Below, piece after piece: positions 9,556 through 20,041 of a stretch of 64,000 nucleotides of DNA; position 1 is the stretch's first letter; every line of letters starts with the position of its first letter. Source of the DNA: Macrolepiota albuminosa (lineage: Eukaryota > Basidiomycota > Agaricomycetes > Agaricales > Agaricaceae); NCBI GenBank assembly GCA_027475525.1, contig JAMWFC010000102.1, forward strand, positions 248,001 through 312,000. Reading direction: 5' to 3'. A model generated the notes under the pieces. That model ran no database searches and was not told the origin of the DNA. It saw only the letters and a list, made by a program, of their open reading frames with translations. Made by a program: the position numbers and the translations under genes.

Positions 9556-12271
9556 GTTGGGGGCACTTGGAGATGAAGTGGTCTTTCTCATCGCAGAGTA
9601 TGCAGCACCCTCCCTTCTCCGTTGTTCCTGCACATCTGTCAGAACTTCGATCCAGGGTCGTCCCTTCTTTTGAAGCTGGTTGGCCCGGAGGGCCTCTTCA
9701 TCCTGTTTGTCAGTGAAGTCGGGATCTTCAGAGTCTTCTGGGGGTTCCTCGGGGTTTGGCACGTCGCCCAGGTCGTTGGCGGCCATGGCGGCGTTGAGTT
9801 GGGCCTGGGGACGGGTGCCGCTGCCGGGGTTAGTATTGGGCGGGCCGCAACTCACCGGGGGTCGGCCGCCAGGGAACGCGGGGGGACCGGGGTTTCAGAT
9901 TTGGGGGTTGGGGGTTTCGCCGGAGGGCCATGGGGGTCCTCCCCTAGAGTTCCAGGGGGGTCGGGAGTTCAAGTACTCGCTGCGGTCTTCCCAGTAGCAT
10001 TGGTCGATCTGCATGACGAGGGCCTTGTATCCATTGTAGGAGGGAGAGTTGTTTTGGGGCGAGTCGGAGGACGTCCTTGATGCGTTGTGGCAGGGCGCGG
10101 CGGAGGGCGTATCAGAGGGTGCTGTAGTTCCAACCTGTCTCGTAAGCTTCCTTCTCAAAACATACGATGAAGGTGGTGAAACGCTCTTCAGGGCGCATCC
10201 GGAGGTTGAAGAGGTTGTCCTCGGCCTCGGCTACGGTGTCATAGATCCCGAATTTCCTGGAGAACTCGTCGACAAAGACTTGCCAGCGAGAGAGTGCCAG
10301 GTTGTTGGGGTCAAACTGGATAAGGGCCGTGTAGTGGTCAAAGGCGATCCCCTGGAGGTACGATGTGGCAAAGGCCACCCAGGAGCTGTCAACCTGAAAC
10401 GTGAGCGGCTTCGCCTGAAACGTGTTAAGACATTGGGTGAGAAATGTACGCCATTTTCGGAGATCCTGGCCCGTGAACGCATTGGGTTTCTGAATGTCCA
10501 GACACCCTTCATGGGCAAGGGCGTCGCAAGCGTCGTCCGGTCCGGCAGTGTTGCGGGGGGGAGGGCCGGCATTGTAGTAGTAGTAGTAATGATTACCCCC
10601 CTCTCTTTGTGGAGGAAAAGCACCGAGGGTGGGATCCCACCCACCTGGAGGGCCTCCTCTGGGTGGCTCACCTGGAGGTCCACGCCTGGGGGGTCCGTTG
10701 TCCCAGGAGGGTTCGTTCCTGCTAGGAGGAGGCCCGGGTCTCCATGCAGGGGGTGGCGGAGGTGGGGGACCTGGGAGTCGTCCTCGAGATTCGGCTGGGG
10801 GTGGCAGAGGTGGTCAGGGAGGGTTCAGCGGTATCGGGTTGGGCGGAGGGGGGCCGGGTGCTGGGTCGGGTGCCAGGTTGCGCAGGGAACGTTCAGCCCG
10901 GAAGGGCCATGCTTGCATTGGAGGTCGCGGGGGGTTCCATAGGTCAAAGTGAGGTGGCGGATCGCGACGGAAACTGGGTTCCAGAGGGACCGGAGTGGAC
11001 ATGGGGGGCGGTGCCGGGGCAGGCGCAGGCGCAGGGCGTTGTTTGTTGTTGTCGCGCATGAACTCGTTGATGTAGCACAGCGTGTCATCTGTGCTGGGGG
11101 TGTCCACCTGGGCTCTACAGGGGTTTGCTGGGGGCGGAGGTTGGGCGTTGTCCATTTGCAGGAGCGGTTCCAGGGGTCTCTGGGGCTGTCCCCAGGTCTT
11201 GAAGGTACTAGGAACGGAGTTAGCCCTGCAGCAAGTTGACAAGCCTACTGTGCGGGCAGCGGGTTGATCGAAGAGGCCTCCAGTCAGGTTGAGGGACCGC
11301 AATATGGCTGAGGTGTTTTGTCGCTCTTCCTGTTGTCATTGTTCTGGAGTGGGGGCCGTGGGGGCTGTTGGGGCTGTCGGGGCTGGTTCCAGGGGTTCCT
11401 GTCAAACATGAATCGAGTGACCTGGGTCCGCGGAGTTGTTGAGGGGTCGAGGGGAGGGGGACGCGTGGACTTTGTCGAGCAGCTGCTGCAATTCTTCTCG
11501 GAGGATCGTATTGCGCCTATACTTTACCATAGTTTGCTCCAGGAGTTCTCCTCGTATGAGGCAATTCCCGAATTTGACCAAGCAATGGGCTCATTCCTCC
11601 AGAGTGCCTTTGAAGTTGTTGTGCCCAAATTCTGTGAGCAGTGCCCTTGCCTGTTGCGCGAAGTCCTCCGGCAAGATCCTGAGTGAGCGGAGTACTTCGT
11701 GCCATTGCCGTTCATACTCCTCAAGGCGTCATCGTCCCATTGGCAAGGGAGGTGTTCGAGCAGGTGGAGCGGCGGCCAGGTAGTGACGAGGGGGGTAGTC
11801 GGGGTAGGGGGGTCCTCAGGGTTCTTGGGGTTGGGGAACGGGGCGCTGGTAGCCAGGTAGTGACGAGGGGGGTAGTCGGGGTAGGGGGGTCCTCAGGGTT
11901 CTTGGGGTTGGGGAACGGGGCGCTGGTAGCCGTAGTAGGGGGTGGGTGCAAAGGGGCCTTGCTGGGGGGAATCGGGTGAGGTCCACTAGGTACTGGTGGG
12001 GTCTCCGGCAGGCCCCCGGGGATGCTCCGGTACGAGGGGACCTCCACGGGTCGTGCCATGGCTAAGTTGGGCGGAGGGGCCCAGCTGGCTGAGGGCACCA
12101 GATCATAGAGGGATGGGTCGGGGGCCCAGTGGCGGTGGAGATATGGAGGTTCATATGGGAGGGGTGGATAGACAGGGCGGGGGTCTGTGCGGAGTAATGA
12201 TCAGGTACCGGGCGCCCGTAGGAGTCGGTCTGGTAGCCTGTGGGGTAGTAAGTGTGAGTATATGTAGCCAT
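9556..12271 (-). pseudogene. Gag of chromovirus B
   Basis: A start codon at 12271 lies about 35 bases inside the 5' LTR and opens MATYTHTYYPTGYQ, followed by a long Pro-rich part. A Gag core sits at 10112-10378 (GIAFDHYTALIQFDPNN, DEFSRKFGIYDTVAEAEDNL, LRMRPEERFTTFIVCFEKEA). A nucleocapsid zinc knuckle CX2CX4HX4C (CILCDEKDHFISKC) is at 9563-9604. Frames change several times, once because of the 77-bp duplication at 11776-11929. Gag would package the element RNA. Family assignment rests on the core and knuckle; the N-terminal half is low-complexity. Confidence 0.8.
11776..11929. repeat. Exact 77-bp tandem duplication 3 (chromovirus gag)
   Basis: Copies at 11776-11852 and 11853-11929, starting CCAGGTAGTGACG. 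Confidence 0.95.
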
Positions 12272-12304
12272 CAAGAATGGTATAAGGAGGGAGTCTTGAT
12301 ATTA

Positions 12305-13009
12305 TGTCAGGTTCTGCTGAGTCAGGGGCTTTCCAGGAAAGCAATCGCCCTTACAATGCGGACTTGATCCACAGATACTCGGGTGTCCGGAACTCCGGGG
12401 CTAGGACTCCGGGGTTCAAGACGTGGACAGGGGTAATCCCGGGAGATGGAACTTGGTCCAGGGGTTTTGGGTGGTGAGTGGCTGGGGAATTCGGGTGGGG
12501 GTCGAGTCGTGAACTGGAGGTTCTAAGACAAGACCAAGTTAGTAAATTAAAGTCGCGAAGTGCGTACCAGTCTTAGAGCACGCAATTATCCAAGCGTGCC
12601 AGTCAATGCATACCAGTCAAATAAAGGGCACGCAACAATTCAAGTAACCAAGTGAAAACAGTGTAAGCAGTGTAATATCAAGACTAACGAATACAACGGG
12701 GAACTATGCTATAAGTACTACGGGACCGGGTCTCAGGGCTCCAGGGTGTCTGGGATGGGTTCTGGGGGTCATTGAGTAGCGGGCAGGGACTGTATACCTG
12801 GATCGCGCATGTGGGGCGTGCAATCAATTGGTGTGGAGGGAGCTGTGATGTGTGATGCGCGTGATCCCATTGTTGATTGGGGTCGGTGGTGGCTGATGGC
12901 GGTGTCGGCAGTTGTGATGACGGGGCGTGTCCTGGGGGGTTGGAGGGAGGGTCCCGGATGGTGTTCCGGGGGTGTCCCGGGGTGGGTCCGGAGAGGAGGG
13001 GTTGTGACA
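12305..13009 (-). repeat. 5' LTR of chromovirus B
   Basis: It matches the left LTR, starts with TGTCAGG and ends with TGACA on the plus strand. The gag start follows within about 35 bases on the minus strand. The adjoining minus-strand sequence TAATATCAAGACTCCC would be the primer-binding region, but I do not recognise a matching tRNA. Confidence 0.92.
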
Positions 13010-13014
13010 GACCG
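13010..13014. repeat. Target-site duplication, right copy (GACCG)
   Basis: It repeats 2232-2236. Joining element A at this site restores one continuous Gag reading frame (SSSHAP then VIGKGS). Confidence 0.85.
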
Positions 13015-13340
13015 GGGCATGACTGGATGACACTTGTGTAACTTCCGCCATATACAACGGCGTCTTTGAGGTTGGCATGGTGGAGAGATGGGAAGGAGGT
13101 ATGCAATCTGAGTCGTCTGAGGAGTCGGATGAATGTAAGAACAAGGACAAGGGTGACGATAAGATGGGGATCGTGGAACAGGGACTGGGTGGAACAGAGG
13201 TCGTAAAGAGTAAACCTTGTCGAGACAAGGACGGCGAGCGTGAACAGTGAGAACATGATGTGGAGCGAGAGCGTGGTTCAAGAATTTTTTGTGAGCGCAT
13301 GCGAGCCAGATTGTGAATTCAATCCCCACTCTAGAGGCCA
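13010..13340 (-). mobile_element. Element A, 5' part: gag start and PBS-like site
   Basis: The minus strand reads MPTSKTPLYMAEVTQVSSSHAP from an ATG at 13076-13078. It also has an open upstream extension to about 13300. The end at 13010 joins in frame to Gag at 2236. At 13315-13340 the minus strand reads TGGCCTCTAGAGTGGGGATT..., which begins with TGG as primer-binding sites do. The Gag start therefore lies about 240 bases inside the putative 5' LTR edge. Confidence 0.75.
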
Positions 13341-13890
13341 ACAAGAGGGAGATGTCTGAGGGTAACCGCCTTGGCTCCTTTTAACTCCTTCTTCATTCGA
13401 TGAATTTCCGTTGTCAAGGACCGATCTTGGCCCTGCTTGAAGAAGAAACCCTCCCAAAAGACTAAAACGACTGACAGGTGTTGCCCGAGAAGACCAGAAT
13501 CACCAAAGATAAGATGATGCAACAGGGTATTGCCCAAGAAGACCAGAAGCACAAAAGATAAGACGACGTGGCACCCAGTTAACTGTATCTTCGAGACCGC
13601 TTTGTTCGATTCAAAAAAAAATTGTAAGCAAATGTAAGTTCTGCTTCACTTAGAGAAAGCGAGACAACAGAATGGAACAAAGATTGAATTTGCGGGGAAA
13701 AGTAAGTTAGTCTTGAAAATACACAAACAATGTCTAAATACCCTTTGAATTAAGGTTTTCGATTGGAGCCTCTCAATCATAAGCCTCTCAGAATCCATCC
13801 GATAACGTCCATCACATGCTCCATGACAGGATATCCGTGATAGAAACTCCGTAACAGGAACAGTAATTGAGCAGTAATTGAGCAGTTCGA
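13341..13890 (-). repeat. Probable 5' LTR of element A with an internal 49-bp tandem repeat
   Basis: The LTR partner is outside the window, so this is inferred from position upstream of the PBS-like site. No gene is visible. Two diverged copies of a 49-bp unit (TTGCCCRAGAAGACCAGAA...) start at 13481 and 13530. The outer end is not defined. Confidence 0.4.
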
Positions 13891-13899
13891 GTAAGCCTC

Positions 13900-14118
13900 A
13901 TGCTTACATGGCTAGACCATGAGGGGAATCTGGTTGATGAAGAAGCGCTCATTGATAGGCTTGAAAAGGCCTCAGACTATGAGCGTGGTGTCAAGGAGCT
14001 TGATGAACACTTGAAACCTATGCTTGAGAAGTTGATGAATCTGGGAAAGGATATCAAGGATGCCATTGCTGTTGCCAGTCCAGGAAACAAACGTATGCCT
14101 CAATATCACAGATTCTAG
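13900..14118 (+). CDS. Short ORF of unknown function ahead of the pogo-like transposase
   Basis: A 72-codon frame (MLTWLDHEGNLVDEEAL... ending KRMPQYHRF) is rich in charged residues and Leu and would form helices. I do not recognise it. It sits directly upstream of, and overlaps in another frame, the pogo-like transposase. It may be a displaced N-terminal piece of that element or unrelated debris. Confidence 0.25.
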   Translation: MLTWLDHEGNLVDEEALIDRLEKASDYERGVKELDEHLKPMLEKLMNLGKDIKDAIAVASPGNKRMPQYHRF

Positions 14119-15866
14119 CTTCCAGACTGATTATAATTATCCAGGTCCTGTTGAAGGAAAGAAACCATCGAAGGAACCAGACACTGTTCACAGAGAATAT
14201 GCAATACTCAAGCAGAATATTGAGATCCTGGATTGGTACCATCAGTCTTTGGGACTAAAGAAGAATCAGATGAAGACTACTAAGCACTTCAATAAGAAGT
14301 ATCCTCATTTGCAGCTCAAGCAGCCAATCATCTCACATTGGTTGAAGGAAAAATCAAAATGGTGTGAACAATGAGCACAGCATCTTGAGTCCGGTACAAC
14401 AGCCAGTGGGAAACGGATAAAGCAAACAGAATTTTCAGCAGTAATGGAAATGCTTGAGTTGTGGACCTGTAAGGCATTGCAAGATAATATCTGCATTACT
14501 GAAGACCTTCTCAGACAGAAGTGGCACAAATTTGCTGACCTTGAGGGCATTCTGCAGAAGAAGAGGTTGAGCCTTAGTAAAGGCTGATTGACATCATTCA
14601 AGAAGCGATGTGGCTTGAAGGAATTCAAGACACATGGTGAAGCTGGATCAGTTGAGCCTGCCCTTGTTGAGGCTGAGCATGAGCACATTTGTGAGCTCAT
14701 TAGCAAGTATGGTTGTCAGTTAAAAGATATCTTCAATATGGACAAAACTGGTCTCTTTTATGAGTGAGTGTGATATTCTAAAGGTGAGAGGTGCTTGACT
14801 GAGCACTTTAATAACAGGATGCCACCTAATTGTAGTTTGATAGAGAAAAAGAAAGCTAGTTTCAAAGGAAACAAGGCACACATCACATATGCATTGACTG
14901 CAAATGCAGATGGGAGTGAGAAACTCCCATCCATTATCATTGGAAAGGCAGCACGTCCACATGCGTTCAACAAGAAAACTGGTCAGCAACTTGGATTCTA
15001 CTATTGTAACAATGCAAAAGCCTAGATGACGACCATTATCTATCAAGAGTGGCTTCTTGATTGGGATGAGAAATTATGCCATCAGAAGTGTCACATTCTA
15101 CTCTTTCAGGACAACTTCAAAGGTCATAACGCCCCTGATAACCTCACCAACATCCATATTGAGAACTTCAGGCCCAATCTAACTTCTCACATTCAGCCTA
15201 ACGATGCTAGTATTATTCACTGCTTCAAAGCTCATTACCATTGCAAGTTCCTCTCAAGATTTATTGACTGCTATGATAGTGGTATTACTCCAGCTGAAAT
15301 CTACACTATCAACCAACTTGAGGCCATGTGACTAGCCGACCAGGCCTGGCAGGAAGTTGACATTACGACCATCCAAAACTGCTGGCAAAAGACAGGTATT
15401 CTGCCTGATGCCAATACTATTCCCTCCCCTCTGTCATGTGCCCCTTCTGTACTCATTGCATCTCTACTCAACTTGAAAACTGTTGACATCACCCTGGCTG
15501 AGGCTGTTGAAAAGGAAGTCAGTGAATTATTGGAGGAATTGGAGCAGAGGTGTTTTGTCAAAGAATAATCGGATAAATATTGAGGAGTTACTCAATTCAA
15601 AGCATGAAAATGGACTGGGTGAGATGTGGATTAGTGAGTAAAAGTTGCTTGAAGGAATTGCCAATGCAGTATGCAAGAAGTGTGAGGCTGCAGAGATGAT
15701 TGAGATTAACCAAGGAGATGATGTCGAAGAGGAAACTGTACCAAAACTAACACAGCAGAAGGCCCTTACAGCCTCGCTACTCCTTCAGCAATATGTAGCT
15801 GACAATGCTGATTTCAGTGCACGACAGCTTGAGAATCTCCTTGGAAGTTTCAGGCACCAATTATGA
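14060..15866 (+). pseudogene. Pogo-like (Tc1/mariner superfamily, DDE_1) transposase, decayed
   Basis: One plus-strand frame can be read from 14060 to 15568. A helix-turn-helix-like part (ILDWYHQSLGLKKNQMKTTKHF, PIISHWLKEKSKW) is followed by the catalytic region: FNMDKTGLFYE (first Asp), ILLFQDNFKGHN (second Asp) and IQPNDASIIHCFKAHY (third acidic position), with GKAARPHAF and QNCWQKTGILPD between and after. These are pogo/Tigger/Fot-type signatures. The frame is broken only by stops: TGA at 14372, 14585, 14765, 14771 and 15329, TAG at 15023. A C-terminal piece (15645-15866) is in another frame. I could not find terminal inverted repeats. It is dead. Confidence 0.85.
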
Positions 15867-16023
15867 CTTCAACAAGCTCACTCTCTCCAACCTTCATATA
15901 TTACACAGTACTTTACAAAGAACTAATATTTCTACTAAGCTTATATAGTACTCGATCAATAATTTCACTGTCAAGCTTTTATTTACCAAGGCATGCCAGG
16001 CCAGATTCTGAATGTAAGGGTCC

Positions 16024-16335
16024 TCTGCGATGGTCCATACTCTGTGATAACCCATACTTTTAGAGGTCCTTGAAAGAATATGAATTATGACAGAGGTGAC
16101 TGTATACTCAAACTCTACATTTTAACCTATTAGAAATTGATACAATATTTAGTGCTAACATTACCACTCTTAGTGTTTATCTGCGATGGTCCATACTCTG
16201 TGATAACCCATACTTTTAGAGGTCCTTGAAAGAATATGAATTATGACAGAGGTGACTGTATACTCAAACTCTACATTTTAACCTATTAGAAATTGATACA
16301 ATATTTAGTGCTAACATTACCACTCTTAGTGTTTA
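16024..16335. repeat. Two identical 156-bp tandem copies
   Basis: The unit starting TCTGCGATGGTCCATACTCTG occurs at 16024-16179 and again at 16180-16335 with no difference that I can see. The period is 156, unlike the 77-bp duplications elsewhere. Confidence 0.9.
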
Positions 16336-16804
16336 TCTAGGATTTTTGACCATACTCCAGAGTGGCCTGGCCAATTAGAATTATATTAAAAAGTAAGCAG
16401 ACTCATACAATTCTAAGTAGTTTTAGAGTTGCCATGGCCAATAGGCTGTAATGCTATTGGTTGCCATCATCTATATGCTGCAGGTGGCTGTTGACAGATG
16501 GCCATTAGCTGTAACTACAAAGAGAGGTGCTAATTAGTAAGCACTGCAGATGGACTTATCTTGAAAATATGGTAGCGCATAGTATAAAAGATAGCTACTT
16601 CACATGTATATAACAACAAATTGTAACCCATTGAACACTCAGTTACACTCAGCATTCAAATCATGCTAGCTAGCTTTGACTTTGTCATTAAGTTGGGCAC
16701 TAGCTTTGTCTTTATTGTCTTTATTGTTTATAGTGCCACCTATAGGCACATCATGTTGTGCTATTCTTTCTCTTTCCAGTATTTTTGCCTTAATTATGGC
16801 ATTT

Positions 16805-17160
16805 ACAGTTTGCTAAGTAGCATCCAAAGCGCTATTATCAAGCATGTCATCTTATTACATTTACTTAAGCACACTGGGACTCTGTCAGGACTCCTCACAA
16901 CTACACATGCCAGACACTGGAGACAGCATTGTACTGCATGATGTCCAGCACACCCAACCACAGTTAGCATCATCAACAATGCTTATAATTTGCTAGGTAG
17001 CACCTGAGGTGCTATTATCTAATGTATTGTTTTATCACACTTGCTTAAGCATACCAGGACTCTGTCAGAACTCCTCACAACTTTGCATGCCAGATGCTGG
17101 AGACAGCATTGTACTGTGTAATATCCAGTGCACCCAACCACAGTTGGCATCATCAACAGC
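16805..17160. repeat. Two diverged copies of a ~180-bp repeat
   Basis: Blocks such as TTTGCTARGTAGCA, GGACTCTGTCAGRACTCCTCACAAC, GAGACAGCATTGTACTG and CACCCAACCACAGTTRGCATCATCAACA recur with a 180-bp offset (16809 and 16989) and about 15-20 percent difference. This is an old tandem duplication. Confidence 0.8.
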
Positions 17161-17409
17161 TATATTCTGTGCATGACCAATCAGGTCATTATAAAATATT
17201 TGAATGCCAGTTTTAGCATCATACATTGCCTTTTCAAAGACATTACAAGCTTCCTACATTGTCACAGCATTGACAAACCTGTTGTATAGTCTTATCAGGA
17301 CTTTTTTAAATATTTAATATGATTTATTGCAATTAATGTGAAAAACATGGCAGCGGAACTAGTTCCATGCCTCTTCCTCCATAAATTTGTATAATACAAA
17401 TATTCTTTC

Positions 17410-17760
17410 CTAGTCTATGTTGTCACCACTATAGTAGCATGCTGCCAGATAATAGCAGACGTCTATGGCCCAGTCCTTCAACTGGAACAATCTATGTCTT
17501 TCAACATATGCACATATGTGCTTGCTATCTGGTTTGCAAAGACTTACTCCTGCAAAACACTTAAATCTGATTCTAAGAGAGTCATCTACCAGTTGAATAA
17601 GGTGGTCATGCATATGATCTATATAAATCCATACTGCCTCATTCATTCCAGGCATGCTTTCATGCAGATCATAAGGGGTGGGCATAGAAAATGCCTGTGG
17701 GCTATGAAACAGATGTTTATTGGCCATTTTTTCTGACCACAGTGTAGGCTGTTGCCCCAC
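17410..17760 (-). pseudogene. Gag-like remnant of a minus-strand retroelement (uncertain)
   Basis: A minus-strand frame of 116 codons contains MPTPYDLHESMPGMNEAVWI, DHMHDHLIQLVDDSL and FQLKDWAIDVCYYLAACYY. It continues upstream through an Asn/Ser-rich stretch with stops. Its place downstream (on the minus strand) of a primer-binding-site-like motif at 18610-18630 suggests the gag region of a decayed LTR element. I do not recognise the family, so this is inference from context. Confidence 0.35.
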
Positions 17761-18270
17761 CTTACTGTCTATTAATAGTACACCAGACTGTCAGCTACCA
17801 TTACAACAATTACTATTGTTTCAATTGTTATTTCTATGATCACAGCCTTCATCATTGCTACTGCAATAATTCCACTTTCTCTTGTTATAGTGATCACTAC
17901 TACTATCACTATTCTCTGGATTTCTGTTCAATTCAGCAGTTTGTGCAGCAAACTGTCACTGCATTTCATTGACAGGTGTCACATCTTCACATCTTTCAAA
18001 CACTATCTCCTGGTTGTCAATTAATGACTTTCCATAATTGCACATTCTCTATAATTCATGTGCTGATGACGCCCAAATTGTGCTAAGGTGCACTATCACT
18101 AGTACAGCTACTTAGTCAATATAGCTTTGGGTGTGCTAAGTATGGGAGAGAGTCCTGGACAGGTCCCAGAAAACGCACAGTAGACAAGAGGTTGGTGGTA
18201 AGGAAAAGGGAAGATTGGTGCTTATGTAAGGCCCAAAAATGCAGCAAGAGTATGCTAAAAATCACCAATA

Positions 18271-18404
18271 AAAGGTGCTAAGAGGTGCAGGAAAGAGTTG
18301 CCAAGGAAAGGTGCTAAGGAGCACGCGAGAGAGTCGCCAAGGAAAGGTGCTAAGGAGTGTGGGAGAGAGTTGCCAAGGAAAGGCGCTAAGAGACGCTGTA
18401 AAGG
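18271..18404. repeat. 36-bp minisatellite, about 3.7 copies
   Basis: Units of 36 bases (AAAGGTGCTAAGGAG... ending GCCAAGG) begin at 18271, 18307, 18343 and 18379 with a few substitutions. The core GCTAAG recurs about a dozen times more loosely through 18080-19020. Confidence 0.85.
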
Positions 18405-18609
18405 GGTCACTAAGAGGTGCTAAGTGTTAGCATCTAAAAGAGATGATAAAATAACGAGATTGCTTAGCAGATCTAAGCACAAATGCCTTGCCGTAGTTGC
18501 AAGGCACTAAGAGATTGCAGACAGAAAGAGTGAGAGAGAACTAAAGCAGAGTCCCCTTGCCGACACAGTCAACAAAAGGTAGTCTGTTGCGTAGGGTGAC
18601 CAAAATGTT

Positions 18610-18630
18610 GGGATACAATCCCTACTGCCA
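18610..18630 (-). other. Primer-binding-site-like motif of a decayed LTR retroelement
   Basis: On the minus strand this reads TGGCAGTAGGGATTGTATCC(C), the complement expected for a tRNA 3' end (T-arm, acceptor strand and CCA). It is directly followed by CAACATTTTGGTCACCC, a leader type common in fungal LTR elements. An LTR would lie at higher coordinates (from 18631), but no second copy is in the window. Confidence 0.5.
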
Positions 18631-19543
18631 AATTGATGATGTACTACTAACAAAAAGTAAGTATTTATATGTAAGTGAATGCCGTGAATTAAACTATATG
18701 GTGAAAAAGTCCACAATCATGCTGTCAGTCTGAGTCGGCAAGAAGCTAAGCGACGTCAGGTGCTAAGGTGAAACTCCAAGCTGTCTGTTATAAAATACTT
18801 CATCATTCCTGGCTGCCACCGGCTAAGAGCATCATGGGTGCCAAGTGTCTGTGTCTATGTATGGCCCTGAAGGGTGAGTGGCAAGGTGCGGCAAGGTGTC
18901 AAGAGGAGTGCTAAGAATAGATGGTGCCATAAAGAGTAGTCCTGGAGTAATTAGAGGCTCCAGCTGCGAGTTATTAACATAAAAATATGCAAAAATTAGC
19001 CCCTGGAGCGCTAAGACGTGCCGCTCCTGGTGGTCCCAGTGTGCCAATGTGAGGTGCTTGTGTTGGCGCTATCCGTGGTCATCTATAATGGGAGCTCATC
19101 AGTGCTCATTCCAATTGTCTATCAGATGAATATATCATGCTATGCACCATGGTTGTATTTGTTTCTCAAGAATGTGGACCTTTTCTTTGATTGTGACCTG
19201 TTTTTGAGATGTTTTAATCTTTTGAATGACAAATAGTACTTCTGGCTCTGCTGGAGTAGTAGTCATAGTCTTGATCTCAGATAATGTCTGTAGAGGCACT
19301 CTGCTCACATTCTGTTGATGGATTGTGGTGTTTCAATGCTGAATATAGTTTTGCTGCAACTTATTTGCCTGACAAGGCACATTTAACAACTCCATTGCCT
19401 CTGCAATTACTGGCACTCATTGGTGCACACTCATTTTGCATCTCACTGAGTTGGCCAGCATGGCCATTGAGACTGCTAATCCTTGAGCTGCCTTGCACTT
19501 GAGCTACTTGACTACTTCAAGTTTGAAGATGCATATAAATAAT
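18631..19543. other. AT-rich stretch, possible LTR relic, no gene
   Basis: The right neighbour of the PBS-like motif contains several GCTAAG motifs up to about 19010 and otherwise no coding signal I can support. Confidence 0.4.
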
Positions 19544-20041
19544 TCAATATATCCTGTTGAATCTGCATGAGGTAGGTACATCATGGCTCCTAGCAGCCAG
19601 TAATTGTAAATGCTTCACTACATAAAGCTGCATATGCTTTTGCATCAATTCTTTGGCAACCAATAAATATTGGTCCAGAACTAGTTGTAACTGGATAAAC
19701 AAGGTAAAATGCAACCTTTTACTCTCCTTATCATCTGAGAAGTCCAGTTTGGATTCTGAATCCAGAACTTTCATGAGGCTTTCATGCCTCACCTGTGGCT
19801 GTTTGCTGACTCCTCCATACAACTCCTGGTCTTTAGATGCCAAAGGTGTCTTTTTCAGCCATATAACTTTGTTGTCTTCACTACTGACTCTTATTGCCAG
19901 TCCTTGTGCCCACTTATAGGTCATTGTCAATGACTGTCCTGATCTAGTAACAGTGTCTGCCACAAACTCCAAGTGCCACTCAGTTGAAGCAGTCTGAAAC
20001 AAAGTGCTGTGTGCAAAAGTGCTGTCTTGCACTAGCTTCAA
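19544..20041 (-). CDS. Unrecognised 165-codon ORF in repeat DNA
   Basis: An uninterrupted minus-strand frame (MKLVQDSTFAHSTLFQ... ending SCRFNRIY) has a Glu/Lys/Ser-rich middle and a helical Leu/Gln-rich end (FIQLQLVLDQYLLVAKELM). No motif is recognisable. Base composition matches the surrounding repeat DNA, so it may be a fragment of a retroelement Gag or transposase rather than a host gene. Confidence 0.3.
   Translation of the reverse strand: MKLVQDSTFAHSTLFQTASTEWHLEFVADTVTRSGQSLTMTYKWAQGLAIRVSSEDNKVIWLKKTPLASKDQELYGGVSKQPQVRHESLMKVLDSESKLDFSDDKESKRLHFTLFIQLQLVLDQYLLVAKELMQKHMQLYVVKHLQLLAARSHDVPTSCRFNRIY

Larger units (their letters stand above)
2237..13009 (-). mobile_element. Chromovirus B: complete Ty3/gypsy LTR retrotransposon with chromodomain
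   Basis: Two LTRs (2237-2961 and 12305-13009) enclose, in minus orientation, gag, zinc knuckle, two protease domains, RT, RNase H, integrase and a chromodomain. The target duplication GACCG is at 2232-2236 and 13010-13014. The inner edge of the 3' LTR is preceded on the minus strand by a G-rich polypurine tract (GGGGGGGGTGG directly before TGTCACGAC). A plus-strand spliced gene occupies 3119-4798. Many in-frame TGA codons and LTR differences (indels of 10-30 bases, many substitutions) show an old, inactive copy. The 10.77-kb length includes three extra 77-bp copies. Confidence 0.93.
15867..17409. other. AT-rich non-coding repeat debris
   Basis: No supported gene. It contains the 156-bp and 180-bp tandem repeats listed separately. 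A TATA-like AGTATAAAAG near 16580 is followed by a CT/CA-rich leader (ATTGAACACTCAGTTACACTCAGC), as in retroelement LTRs, but no partner repeat is seen. Confidence 0.5.

Noticed and set aside
10049..10942. A 297-codon plus-strand open frame opposite gag
   Set aside because: The Gag core motifs are on the minus strand in the same place; the plus frame is Gly/Arg low-complexity shadow.
18271..18404. 36-bp repeats as a CRISPR-like array
   Set aside because: Units are directly adjacent with no unique spacers, and the genome is eukaryotic.
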